From an uncultured Clostridia bacterium (GTDB taxonomy: Bacteria; Bacillota; Clostridia; Oscillospirales; Ruminococcaceae), in assembly GCA_944388825.1 (NCBI GenBank), contig CALXKG010000151.1:1-16957 (forward strand): a DNA stretch of 16,957 bases, in the 5' to 3' direction. Positions 1 through 7,533 of the stretch are shown piece after piece. The notes under the pieces were generated by a model that saw only the letters and a program-made list of their open reading frames with translations, was not told the origin of the DNA and searched no databases. Position numbers and translations under genes: made by a program. How positions within the stretch are numbered: position 1 is the first letter of the stretch; the number at the start of each line of letters is the position of its first letter.

Positions 1-45
1 ATTAAATAATTCAATAAACAACCTAACAGGTAAGCACGCACCCTA

Positions 46-214
46 AAGGCTCCCTCTCCGAGGGAGCTGGCCGCGCAGCGGACTGAAGGAGTGTGGTTAG
101 ACAGCTTTGCTGTATGACCACATAAGCAAAATAGTTTGAAAGAAAAACAGCTTTTGCTTGTTTTTCCCACTCCTTCCGGCGCATCCGCGCCACCTCCCTC
201 GGGGAGGGAGGCTG
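46..214. repeat. MITE-like palindromic intergenic element
   Basis: Two half-elements, about 46-93 and 168-214, are imperfect reverse complements of each other. Each half is itself two small hairpins. On the left these are GCTCCCTC-TCC-GAGGGAGC (49-67) and CCGC-GCA-GCGG (71-81). On the right they are GGCGC-ATCC-GCGCC (178-191) and CCTCCCTC-GGG-GAGGGAGG (193-211). The middle contains further short palindromes (ACAGC-TTT-GCTGT at 101-113). A 10-base direct repeat, TTCAATAAAC, occurs at 10-19 and 244-253 and could be a target duplication, with outer ends resembling each other loosely. No transposase is present, so this would be a non-autonomous element. I recall similar sequences between genes in Oscillospiraceae genomes, but that is from memory. 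Confidence 0.6.
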
Positions 215-303
215 AGGTTCGTGCCTTCCGAAAAGTTGTATTGTTCAATAAACTGATTAACGGATATATGCTTATCCATCAAGCGAATGTCCTTAAAGCC
301 GCA

Positions 304-347
304 AATCCCCCGGACACCGGTTTTGCACCGGTATCCGGGGGATTTTC
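304..347. terminator. Hairpin terminator at the 3' end of the dnaK operon
   Basis: A near-perfect 17-bp stem (304-320 with 328-344, 7-base loop) starts three bases beyond the dnaJ stop codon. Read on the minus strand it ends the heat-shock operon, although only a short T run (ATTTG) follows on that side. Read on the plus strand it is followed by a much better T-rich tract (TTTTCTTATTT), so it may also stop transcription coming from the left. Confidence 0.7.
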
Positions 348-1508
348 TTATTTATTAAACATATCTTTCAGCTTATCGGCGAAAGATTTCTTCCTGGGGT
401 TCTGCCGGTCGGTCAGCGAGTCCTCAAAGTCCTTGAGCTTCGCCTTCTGTTCGCGGGTCAGCGCCCGCGGCACCTCGACGACGACCGTCACATACTGGTC
501 GCCCCGGCCGCGGCTGTTCAGCCGCTGGACGCCCTTGCCCCGCAGCCGGAAGACGGTGCCCGGCTGGGTGCCCTCCGGCATCGTATAGGCGACCGTCCCG
601 TCGATGGTCGGCACCGTCAGCTCGTCGCCGGTGACCGCCTGGTAAAAGCTGACCGGGATCTCGCAGCGGATGTCGTACCCCTCCCGCCGGAAGGTCGGGT
701 GGGGCTGGACCGCCACCGTGACCAGCAGGTCGCCGGCAGGGCCGCCGTTGGCCCCGGCGTTGCCCTTGCCCCGCAGGGAAAGGGTCTGCCCGTCGTCGAT
801 ACCGGCCGGGATGACCACCTCGATGGTCGAAGTGGCGCTGGTCGTCCCACGCCCGGCGCACTTGGGGCAAGTCTTCTCGATCACCCGGCCGCTGCCGCCG
901 CAGGCGTCGCAGGTCCGCTGGGTCGCGATGACGCCGAAGGGGGTCCGCTGCTGCACCCGCACGGTGCCGGAGCCGCCGCAGGTCGGGCAGGTCTTCATCG
1001 CGGTACCGTGCTCGGCGCCGGTGCCGCCGCACTCCTTGCAGCTGTCGGTGCGGGTAACCGAGATCTTCTTATTGGCGCCCTTGCAGGCCTCCATAAACGA
1101 GATGGAGATCTGCACATGGATGTCGCTCCCCCGCCGGGGAGCGTTGGGGCTGGAACGCCGCCGGCCGCCGCCGAAGCCGCCGCCGAAAAAGTCCTCGAAG
1201 ATCGAGCCGATGTCCCCCATATCCATATTGCCGAAGCCCCCGAAGCCGGACGCGCCGGCTTCCCCGGCCCCGTAGCTGGGGTCGACCCCGGCAAAGCCGA
1301 ACTGGTCGTAGCGCTGGCGCTTCTGGGGGTCGGACAGTACCTCGTAGGCCTCGTTGACCTCTTTGAATTTTTCCTCGGCGGCCTTGTCGCCGGGGTTGAG
1401 GTCGGGATGGTATTTTTTCGCCATCTTACGGTATGCTTTTTTCAGTTCGTCCTCGCTGACGCCCTTCTGGACGCCGAGGACTTCGTAATAATCTCGTTTG
1501 TCAGCCAC
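348..1508 (-). CDS. dnaJ: Chaperone protein DnaJ (Hsp40)
   Basis: DnaJ is the cytoplasmic co-chaperone that delivers unfolded clients to DnaK and stimulates its ATPase. The 386-residue protein has every part of a type I DnaJ. A J domain covers residues 5-70, with the HPD motif at 34-36. A Gly/Phe-rich segment covers about 71-116. The zinc-binding region has four CxxCxGxG repeats, with cysteines at 157/160, 174/177, 200/203 and 214/217; the last repeat reads CPKCAGRG. Two C-terminal beta domains follow. The start is GTG at 1508, with AGGAGG eight bases upstream. It is the last gene of the operon, 138 bases after dnaK, with a perfect 12-bp hairpin in the gap, and is expected to share the CIRCE promoter. 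Confidence 0.97.
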   Translation of the reverse strand: MADKRDYYEVLGVQKGVSEDELKKAYRKMAKKYHPDLNPGDKAAEEKFKEVNEAYEVLSDPQKRQRYDQFGFAGVDPSYGAGEAGASGFGGFGNMDMGDIGSIFEDFFGGGFGGGRRRSSPNAPRRGSDIHVQISISFMEACKGANKKISVTRTDSCKECGGTGAEHGTAMKTCPTCGGSGTVRVQQRTPFGVIATQRTCDACGGSGRVIEKTCPKCAGRGTTSATSTIEVVIPAGIDDGQTLSLRGKGNAGANGGPAGDLLVTVAVQPHPTFRREGYDIRCEIPVSFYQAVTGDELTVPTIDGTVAYTMPEGTQPGTVFRLRGKGVQRLNSRGRGDQYVTVVVEVPRALTREQKAKLKDFEDSLTDRQNPRKKSFADKLKDMFNK

Positions 1509-1583
1509 TCGTTACTCCTCCTACCCGCACCGCCTGACCGCGTCTACGCCATGCGGGAAAAATCAGCTTCATGCAAAGCAGAC

Positions 1584-1611
1584 GGGTAAGCGGAACCATT
1601 TCCGCTTACCC
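1584..1611. other. Perfect hairpin between dnaK and dnaJ
   Basis: A perfect 12-bp inverted repeat (1584-1595 with 1600-1611, loop CCAT) lies in the dnaK-dnaJ gap. In the direction of the operon there is no T run right after it, so it is less likely a simple terminator than an mRNA processing or stabilising structure. It could lower dnaJ relative to dnaK. A GC-rich palindrome (about 1612-1625) lies next to it. Confidence 0.6.
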
Positions 1612-1646
1612 GGCCGCCGCGGCGGATGCCCGCCGGGAAATTATTC

Positions 1647-3521
1647 TTACTTGTTGTCGTCCACTTCATGGAAGTCGGCGTCGACGACGTTGGGGTCGCC
1701 GCCCTGGGAAGCGCCGCCGCCCATATTGCCGTTCATGCCGCCCATGTTCCCCATGTCGGGGCCGGGGCCCGCCTGGCCGGCCTGCTGCTGGGCCTGGTAG
1801 AGCTTTTCCGAGAGGGCGTAGAACGCCTTCTGCACCTCGTCCTGTTTGGACTTGATGAGCGCGACGTCGTCGCCCTTGAGCGCCTCTTTGAGGTCGGAGA
1901 GCTTCGACTCGACTTCGTTTTTCTCGGAAGCGGAGACCTTGTCGCCGATCTCCTTCAGCGTCTTCTCGGTCTGGTAGACCATCTGCTCGGCGTTGTTGCG
2001 GGTGTCGACCGCTTCTCTCGCCTTCTTGTCCTCGGCGGCGTAGGCTTCGGCGTCGCGGACCGCCTTGTCGATATCCTCTTTGCTCATATTGGTCGAAGAG
2101 GTGATGGTGATCTGCTGTTCCTTGCCGGTGCCGAGGTCCTTGGCCGAGACATGGACGATGCCGTTGGCGTCGATATCGAAGGTGACTTCGATCTGGGGGA
2201 CGCCGCGGGGCGCCGCGGGGATCCCATCCAGCCGGAACATCCCCATCGACTTGTTATCCTTGGCGAATTCCCGTTCGCCCTGGAGGACGTGGATCTCAAC
2301 CGAGGTCTGCCCGTCGGCAGCGGTCGAGAAGATCTGGCTCTTCTTGGTCGGGATGGTGGTGTTGCGCTCGATGATCTTGGTGAAGACGCCGCCCAGCGTC
2401 TCCAGGCCGAGGGACAGCGGGGTAACGTCCAGCAGCAGCAGGCCCTTGACCTCGCCGCCGAGGACGCCGCCCTGGATGGCCGCGCCGATCGCGACGCATT
2501 CGTCCGGGTTCAGGTTCTTGGAGGGCTCCATGCCGGTCGCGTTCTTGACCGCTTCCTGCACGGCGACGATACGGGTGGAGCCGCCGACCAGCAGGACCTT
2601 GTTGAGGTCGCGGGTGGTGAGGCCGGCGTCGGAGAGCGCCTGGCGGACCGGGCCCATCGTCGCTTCGACGAGGTCGGCGGTCAGCTCGTTGAATTTCGCG
2701 CGGGTGAGGGTGACGTCGAGGTTCTTCGGGGTGCCGGTCTTGTCGACGCAGATGAACGGCAGGGTAATCTGGGAGGTGGTGACGCCGGACAGGTCGATCT
2801 TCGCCTTTTCGGCCGCGTCTTTCAGCCGCTGCATCGCCATCTTGTCATTCCGAAGGTCGACCCCATCCGACTGGATGAAGCCCTGGACCAGCCAGTCGAT
2901 GATCCGCTGGTCGAAGTCGTCGCCGCCCAGGTGGTTGTTGCCGGCGGTCGCGAGGACTTCCTGGACGCCCTCGCCCATCTCGATGATCGAGACTTCGAAG
3001 GTGCCGCCGCCCAGGTCGTAGACCATGACCTTCTGGTCGCCTTCCTTATCGGCGCCGTAAGCCAGCGCCGCCGCGGTCGGCTCGTTGATGATCCGCTTGA
3101 CGTCAAGCCCGGCGATATGGCCGGCGTCCTTGGTCGCCTGCCGCTGGGCGTCGGTGAAGTAGGCGGGGCAGGTGATGACCGCCTCGGTGACGGTCTCGCC
3201 GAGGTAGGCTTCCGCGTCGGCTTTCAGCTTCTGCAGGATCATCGCGGAGATCTCCTGCGGGGTATAGCCCTTGCCGTCGATGGTGACCTTATAATCGGAG
3301 CCCATATGCCGCTTGATCGAGGAGATGGTGCGGTCGGGGTTCATGACCGCCTGCCGTTTGGCGACGGCGCCGACCATCCGCTCGCCGTCCTTCGAGAAGG
3401 AGACGACGGAGGGGGTGGTGCGCATCCCTTCGTGGTTGGTGATGACGACCGGCTCGCCGTTTTCCATGACGGCGACGCAGGAGTTGGTGGTGCCAAGGTC
3501 AATCCCGATGATTTTTCCCAT
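1647..3521 (-). CDS. dnaK: Chaperone protein DnaK (Hsp70)
   Basis: This is the ATP-dependent Hsp70 chaperone of the cytoplasm. The 624-residue protein opens MGKIIGIDLGTTNS (phosphate-1 loop), has DLGGGTFE at 169-176 (phosphate-2), GGSTRI (adenosine site), a substrate-binding domain and a Gly/Met-rich tail ending HEVDDNK. It appears to lack the N-terminal-domain insertion of Gram-negative DnaK. ATG at 3521 is chosen because GGAGGAA lies seven bases upstream; an in-frame TTG at 3536 overlaps that site and is not credible. One oddity is that phosphate-2 reads GGGTFE where almost all Hsp70s have GGGTFD; the codon is clearly GAA. It lies between grpE and dnaJ in the CIRCE operon. Confidence 0.98.
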   Translation of the reverse strand: MGKIIGIDLGTTNSCVAVMENGEPVVITNHEGMRTTPSVVSFSKDGERMVGAVAKRQAVMNPDRTISSIKRHMGSDYKVTIDGKGYTPQEISAMILQKLKADAEAYLGETVTEAVITCPAYFTDAQRQATKDAGHIAGLDVKRIINEPTAAALAYGADKEGDQKVMVYDLGGGTFEVSIIEMGEGVQEVLATAGNNHLGGDDFDQRIIDWLVQGFIQSDGVDLRNDKMAMQRLKDAAEKAKIDLSGVTTSQITLPFICVDKTGTPKNLDVTLTRAKFNELTADLVEATMGPVRQALSDAGLTTRDLNKVLLVGGSTRIVAVQEAVKNATGMEPSKNLNPDECVAIGAAIQGGVLGGEVKGLLLLDVTPLSLGLETLGGVFTKIIERNTTIPTKKSQIFSTAADGQTSVEIHVLQGEREFAKDNKSMGMFRLDGIPAAPRGVPQIEVTFDIDANGIVHVSAKDLGTGKEQQITITSSTNMSKEDIDKAVRDAEAYAAEDKKAREAVDTRNNAEQMVYQTEKTLKEIGDKVSASEKNEVESKLSDLKEALKGDDVALIKSKQDEVQKAFYALSEKLYQAQQQAGQAGPGPDMGNMGGMNGNMGGGASQGGDPNVVDADFHEVDDNK

Positions 3522-3586
3522 AATAAATTCCTCCAATTTTATTCCAAAACAGTTGTGGTATCCATTTTATGATGTGCCTGACCCGC

Positions 3587-4171
3587 TTACGGGTTCGCGA
3601 CCGCGACCATCGCATGGCGGATCACTTTGCCGCCCAGCGTGTAGCCCTTCTGCATGACCGCCGCGACGACGTTTTCACCCAGTTCCGGGTTTTCCACCCG
3701 GCTGACCGCGTAGTGGAGCTCGGGGTCGAAGGGGGCGCCCTCCGCCTTGATCTCCTCGACGCCCATCTTGGTGAGGATGCTCACCATATTGTCGTGGGTG
3801 AGCTGAACGCCGCGTAAGAACTCCTCGTCGCTGCACCCGATGCCGAGCGCCCGCTCGAGGGTGTCCAGCACCGGCAAGAGGTCGCCGATGCACTTGATCC
3901 GGGCGTTTAAGCCGATCTCGTCCTTTTCCTTCAGCGTCCGCTTGCGGTAGTTGTCAAACTCGGCGATCTTGCGCAGCAGCTGGTCTTCCAGGTCTTTTAC
4001 CTTTTTTTCCAGCTCATCCGCCGGGGCTTCCGGCGCCTTTTCCGCTTCAGCCGCCGTTTCCGCGGGCGCTTCCGCTTCCGGCGCTTCCGCCGTCGTCTTC
4101 TCCGCCTCGGGGACGGCCTCTTCCCTGACCGCTTCGTTTACAGCCTTTTCCTCTTCTTTTTTATGCAACAC
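3587..4171 (-). CDS. grpE: Nucleotide exchange factor GrpE
   Basis: GrpE is the dimeric exchange factor that releases ADP from DnaK. The 194-residue protein has an acidic, low-complexity Ala/Glu-rich N-terminus (about 1-65). A coiled-coil helix follows, leading to LLPVLDTLERAL, and then the conserved beta-wing region with APFDPELHYAV and the C-terminal VQ/KGY-type segment (MQKGYTLGGKVIRHAMVAV). The start is GTG at 4171, with a purine-rich AAGGAAGGG upstream; an adjacent TTG (4168) has slightly better spacing, so the start is uncertain by one codon. It lies 45 bases after hrcA and 65 before dnaK, as expected for one transcript. Confidence 0.96.
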   Translation of the reverse strand: MLHKKEEEKAVNEAVREEAVPEAEKTTAEAPEAEAPAETAAEAEKAPEAPADELEKKVKDLEDQLLRKIAEFDNYRKRTLKEKDEIGLNARIKCIGDLLPVLDTLERALGIGCSDEEFLRGVQLTHDNMVSILTKMGVEEIKAEGAPFDPELHYAVSRVENPELGENVVAAVMQKGYTLGGKVIRHAMVAVANP

Positions 4172-4216
4172 AGAACCCTTCCTTTCTCAAAATGCAGGGG
4201 GTTTGATTTTCTGATT

Positions 4217-5281
4217 CTACAGCTTGACGACGATCCCGCCGGCCTTCCGTTCCGGCCGCACCGGCTTGGAACGGTCTTCCTCCAGCCCGTCGGTCAACAG
4301 CCTGGTCACCGTGTCGGCGACCGCCTCGACCGCCGGGATCACCCGGCCGTAATCCATCCGCCGGGGGCCGATGATGCCGAAATACCCGAGGATGCCGCCG
4401 GCCTGCCGGAAGGGGGAGATGATCAGGCTGGAATTTTCCAGCGACAGCCCGCCCCTCGAACCGCCGAACCGGATGGTCAGCCCGGTGGGGTCGGATTCCA
4501 CCAGCTCGATGATCCGCTGCTTCTGGTCCAGCAGCAGCGCGAAATCCTCCGGCTTTAAAATGCCGTGGCGCAGGATGCTGGACTCGTTGTAGATCGAGAC
4601 CTGCTCCTGCTGCAGCGCCCGGGTGATCGCGTAGACGCCGTAGAGCAGCGGCACCAGCCCGACATTGTAGCTGCCAAGCCCCAGCCCCAGCTCGACGATC
4701 TTCTCGTTGCTTAACGACTCGATCCGCGTCCCGACGATATTCTCCCGGATGAACCGGACGAAAAACGCCCGCTGTTCGGGGGTCACGTCGATCTCCAGCC
4801 GGACGACCCGCGTTTCGGCCGAGCCGCTGGAGGTGCCCATCAAAAGGGCGTACAGCCGCCGCCCGATCGGGATGACGTCGACCTTGGTGATGATCGCCTC
4901 GTTCATCCGCCCGGCGGCGGAAATGCTGGCGCAGTCGGTCATGTCGGCCAGCAGCTCGGAGGCGCTGCGCACCAGTTCTTGGGGGTTCAGGTCGCCCATC
5001 ACCAGCTCGCCTTCGATCCGCCGCCGGTTTTCTTCCGAAAGGGGTTCCCGCCGCATCAGCTGGTTGATGTAGAAGCGGTAGCCGCGGCTGGTCGGGATCC
5101 GGCCGGCGGAGGTGTGGGGCTGGTGCAGGTATCCCATCTGTTCCAGCGCCGCCATATCGTTGCGGATGGTGGCGGATGAAACGTCCCGCAGGACTTCGTC
5201 GGCGATGACCCGGGAGCCGACCGGCTCCCCCCGTTCAATATACAGCTCGATGACCGATTTCAGGATCACGAGCCTCCTCAT
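4217..5281 (-). CDS. hrcA: Heat-inducible transcription repressor HrcA
   Basis: HrcA represses class I heat-shock genes by binding CIRCE; here it would repress its own operon, with activity set by GroE in known systems. The 354-residue protein has an N-terminal winged helix (LKSVIELYIERGEPVGSR, then SSATIRNDMAALEQMGYL and the wing SAGRIPTSRGYRFYI). A GAF-like and dimerisation region follows. The frame is open back into CIRCE (5377), but a start there would lie within the operator and near the transcription start, so it is rejected. ATG 5281 matches family length but its GGGAG is only two bases away; TTG 5293 (358 residues) behind GGTGG is an alternative. It is the first gene of the operon, with a stop codon of TAG. 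Confidence 0.96.
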   Translation of the reverse strand: MRRLVILKSVIELYIERGEPVGSRVIADEVLRDVSSATIRNDMAALEQMGYLHQPHTSAGRIPTSRGYRFYINQLMRREPLSEENRRRIEGELVMGDLNPQELVRSASELLADMTDCASISAAGRMNEAIITKVDVIPIGRRLYALLMGTSSGSAETRVVRLEIDVTPEQRAFFVRFIRENIVGTRIESLSNEKIVELGLGLGSYNVGLVPLLYGVYAITRALQQEQVSIYNESSILRHGILKPEDFALLLDQKQRIIELVESDPTGLTIRFGGSRGGLSLENSSLIISPFRQAGGILGYFGIIGPRRMDYGRVIPAVEAVADTVTRLLTDGLEEDRSKPVRPERKAGGIVVKL

Positions 5282-5370
5282 ATCTCCCTTCAAGGGTATC
5301 CACCGCCTGTCGCTGAATTCTGTCCGCCGCGGTTTATCCCGACCGGCGGGCAAAATATCTTTTTGTTTTC

Positions 5371-5397
5371 TTAGCACTCTACATCTCTGAGTGCTAA
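5371..5397. promoter_or_regulatory. CIRCE operator (HrcA binding site)
   Basis: This is a perfect inverted repeat, TTAGCACTC, nine bases, GAGTGCTAA, which is exactly the consensus CIRCE element. It lies just downstream of the -10 of the hrcA promoter, so the predicted transcription start is inside it. Bound HrcA would block initiation, and the element would also form a stem in the 5' end of the mRNA. Confidence 0.97.
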
Positions 5398-5401
5398 GTA
5401 T

Positions 5402-5430
5402 ACTGTACCACGTCTTTCACCGGTTGTCAA
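5402..5430 (-). promoter_or_regulatory. Sigma-A promoter of the hrcA-grpE-dnaK-dnaJ operon
   Basis: On the minus strand, TTGACA (5425-5430) is followed by a 17-base spacer and TACAGT (5402-5407). The -35 is perfect and the -10 matches four of six. It directly abuts CIRCE, which fits HrcA repression. Confidence 0.85.
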
Positions 5431-5539
5431 GACCTTTTTCCAAAAAATCCAAAAAAATTTTCCCGACAGCTGGCAGGCAGGGTCTGGAAGTGCTAAATCC
5501 ATACCGGCCATCGGGATACGGGAAACTTTTTCCCAGCCC

Positions 5540-5568
5540 TTGCCTATCCCGTTAAAATCCGGTATACT
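5540..5568 (+). promoter_or_regulatory. Probable sigma-A promoter of the DUF3810 gene
   Basis: TTGCCT (5540-5545) and TATACT (5563-5568) are separated by 17 bases. Transcription would start near 5575, leaving a leader of about 50 bases before the GGGGG Shine-Dalgarno at 5615-5619. It is divergent from the heat-shock promoter, with about 110 bases between the two -35 boxes. Confidence 0.65.
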
Positions 5569-5690
5569 GGAAAGTACACGCAGACATTTCCCGACCGAAT
5601 CTGACATATTTTAAGGGGGCAACCGGTATTTTAAAAGAACAGAAAGAAAAAATCGCCGACTTTTTCTGGAAAACCCGTGAAAACCACTTT

Positions 5691-6746
5691 ATGCTGGCCC
5701 TTTCGCTCGCCCTGCTGGTCCTTTACCTGCTCCTGCGGCGGAGCAAGGCGGCCGTCCGGTTCGTCATCCGGTACCTGACGACCCCTTTTAAGCGGATGAT
5801 GGGGTGGCTTACCAACTTCCTCCCCTTCTCGCTGACCGAGTGGGTGGTCATACTGGCGGCGGTTACCGCCCTCTTTTTCCTTATATGGGGGATTATCCGG
5901 ATGGCCAAGCGCCCGGGGAAAGCGCTGCGGCTGTACAAAGGCGTTACCGGCTTGCTGGCCGCCGGGCTGCTCGTCCTGGACGGGTACCAGTGGCTGTGGG
6001 GCTTAAACTACTACGGGGACAGCTTTGCGGACTTAAGCGGGCTTTCCGTCCGGCCGGTCGCGGCGGACGACCTTTATGAAACGGCCCTTTACTACGCGGA
6101 AATGGCAAACGCGCTTTCGGACAGGGTCGCCCGGGACGGGGACGGGCTGTTCGCCGAGCCGCTGGACGAGATCTTCGCGGCGTCGGACACCGTCTACTCC
6201 GGCCTGGCCGCCGACTATCCCTTCCTCGACACGCCAGTCCGCCGCCCCAAGCGGATGCTCTTTTCAGAGGCGATGAGCATGACCGGCTTCACCGGCGTCT
6301 ACTTTCCGTTTACTTCCGAGACAAACCTGAATGTAAACGCCCCCGCCTGCCTGCTGCCGTCGACCATCGCCCATGAGCTGGCCCATCAGAAAAACGTCGC
6401 CGCCGAACAGGAGGCGAATTTCCTGGCGGTCAAAGCCTCCACCACCTGCGGCAACGACGTCTACGGGTACTCGGGGGCGCTCCTCGGCTACATCCACCTG
6501 GGCAACGCCCTCTATGAAGCCGACTACGCGAAGTGGGAAGAAGTCTACCAGACCCTAAACGACGCGGTGCGGGCGGACCTCGCCGGCAACAACGCCTACT
6601 GGGCCTCCTACGAGGAGAAGGGCACCGGCGCCGCCGAGGCGGTCTACGAGGTCTTTCTGCAGGCCCAGGGGCAGCCGCTCGGGATGAAGAGCTACGGGGC
6701 CTGCGTCGACCTGCTGGTGGCGGATTACCTTGCGATGGAAAACTGA
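5691..6746 (+). CDS. DUF3810-type membrane protein with HExxH motif
   Basis: The protein has hydrophobic segments near residues 2-16, 51-69 and 87-98. A large extracytoplasmic-type domain follows, containing HELAHQ (228-233) and then EQEANFLA (from 239), the arrangement of a zinc metallopeptidase. I assign it to the DUF3810 family by this motif and layout; the substrate is unknown. The coordinates use the first ATG (351 residues), but that ATG has no Shine-Dalgarno. The frame is open upstream, and GGGGG at 5615-5619 sits eight bases before an in-frame ATT at 5628. From there a charged N-terminus (ILKEQKEKIADFFWKTRENHF) would lead into the first membrane helix, giving 372 residues. It has its own promoter and is probably monocistronic. 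Confidence 0.87.
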   Translation: MLALSLALLVLYLLLRRSKAAVRFVIRYLTTPFKRMMGWLTNFLPFSLTEWVVILAAVTALFFLIWGIIRMAKRPGKALRLYKGVTGLLAAGLLVLDGYQWLWGLNYYGDSFADLSGLSVRPVAADDLYETALYYAEMANALSDRVARDGDGLFAEPLDEIFAASDTVYSGLAADYPFLDTPVRRPKRMLFSEAMSMTGFTGVYFPFTSETNLNVNAPACLLPSTIAHELAHQKNVAAEQEANFLAVKASTTCGNDVYGYSGALLGYIHLGNALYEADYAKWEEVYQTLNDAVRADLAGNNAYWASYEEKGTGAAEAVYEVFLQAQGQPLGMKSYGACVDLLVADYLAMEN

Positions 6747-6787
6747 GCCGGGCGCATGAAACGGGCGTTTCCCTGCCATACTGTAAA

Positions 6788-6826
6788 GAGCGTTTGAAAT
6801 CCCTCTGCCCGTTTTCAAACGCGCTC
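6788..6826. other. Hairpin downstream of the DUF3810 gene
   Basis: GAGC plus GTTTGAAA (6788-6799) pairs with TTTCAAAC and GCTC (6813-6826, two-base bulge), making about 12 bp. No T run follows on either strand, so its role as a terminator is doubtful. The rest of the 6747-6968 gap shows only a weak -10. Confidence 0.4.
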
Positions 6827-6914
6827 CAGCCTGTGGCCATATCCGCCAAAAAACGCCGGAATTGGGGATGGAAATTTTCTCCCCGCCGGCGCAACCTTTT
6901 CCCCTCCTGTCTGG

Positions 6915-6920
6915 TATTAT
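6915..6920 (+). promoter_or_regulatory. Possible -10 box for the lipoprotein/MBOAT cluster
   Basis: TATTAT matches five of six -10 positions and lies about 50 bases before the first lipoprotein start. The sequence 17 bases upstream (CAACCT) is a poor -35, so the promoter may be weak or activator-dependent. Confidence 0.35.
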
Positions 6921-6968
6921 CAGTACGGAAAGGATACGGCCGCAAAAACAAGCGAAAGGGAAATGCGT

Positions 6969-7502
6969 ATGAAACGTTTTTGCAGCCTCCTTTGCCTGGC
7001 GGCCCTGGCCGCCGCGCTGCTGCTCCTGCTGAACGGGTGCGGCGCTTCCGCCGCGACGGCGGAAACGGTATACGGCGCGGTGGAAGCGGCTTTTACCGAA
7101 AAATACGGCCACGGCCCGATTTCCGCCGCCCCCGTCCCGGTCGACGAAACCGTTCTGCGGGAAAAGTTCGGCCTGACGGAGGCGGAAACGGAAAGCTACC
7201 GGGGCGAGATCGCCGGGATGATGACCAACTGCGATATGCTCCTCGTCGTACAGGCGAAGGACGGGAAGGGCCCGGCGGTCGAGACGGCGCTTGAAAAAGC
7301 CCTCGAGGACCAGAAGGCGGCCTTCCAGTGGTACGCGGTCATGGACAACCCCGAGCGGCTGGACGCCGCGAAGATCGTGTCCGAAGGGGACTTTTACGGG
7401 CTGCTGCTGGTCGGCGTCAGCCCGGAGGACCCGGACGGGGAAAAGGATTTCGCCGCCGACGTGGCGCTGGCCGAAAAGGCGTTCCGGGAAGCCGCCAAAT
7501 AA
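6969..7502 (+). CDS. DUF4358-type lipoprotein (short paralogue)
   Basis: This is a 177-residue predicted lipoprotein, exported and anchored on the outer face of the membrane. A signal peptide (residues 1-23, MKRFC start, Ala/Leu core) ends in the lipobox LNGC, with Cys24 the lipidated residue. The rest is one globular domain that I assign to DUF4358, including IAGMMTNCD and DQKAAFQWY. No catalytic residues are evident. ATG 6969 is preferred over ATG 6963, because GAAAGGG is eight bases from the former and two from the latter. It is the first gene of a four-gene plus-strand cluster, 31 bases before a close paralogue. Its job is unknown; the context suggests support of cell-surface O-acylation. 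Confidence 0.88.
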   Translation: MKRFCSLLCLAALAAALLLLLNGCGASAATAETVYGAVEAAFTEKYGHGPISAAPVPVDETVLREKFGLTEAETESYRGEIAGMMTNCDMLLVVQAKDGKGPAVETALEKALEDQKAAFQWYAVMDNPERLDAAKIVSEGDFYGLLLVGVSPEDPDGEKDFAADVALAEKAFREAAK

Positions 7503-7533
7503 GACATTTTTCTATCGAAAGGAACAGACATCT

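Noticed and set aside
97..588. Short open frames across the left intergenic repeat and the dnaJ end
   Set aside because: They run through the palindromic element and the terminator, and one continues antisense to dnaJ; no coding signal.
699..1589. Plus-strand open frame opposite dnaJ
   Set aside because: Composition is Ala/Gly/Pro/Arg-rich shadow sequence of dnaJ, with no domain and no sensible ribosome binding site.
1626..3572. Very long plus-strand open frame (648 codons) opposite dnaK
   Set aside because: It is antisense to a fully convincing dnaK, has no recognisable motif, and arises from the GC-rich codon use of dnaK leaving few stops on the other strand.
5282..5377. Longer HrcA starting inside CIRCE
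   Set aside because: The start would lie in the operator close to the transcription start, with no ribosome binding site, and adds residues not found in the family.
7291..7533. Upstream extension of the second lipoprotein
   Set aside because: It would overlap the first lipoprotein gene almost entirely and hide the signal peptide; the start with AAAGGA and a clear lipobox is at 7534.
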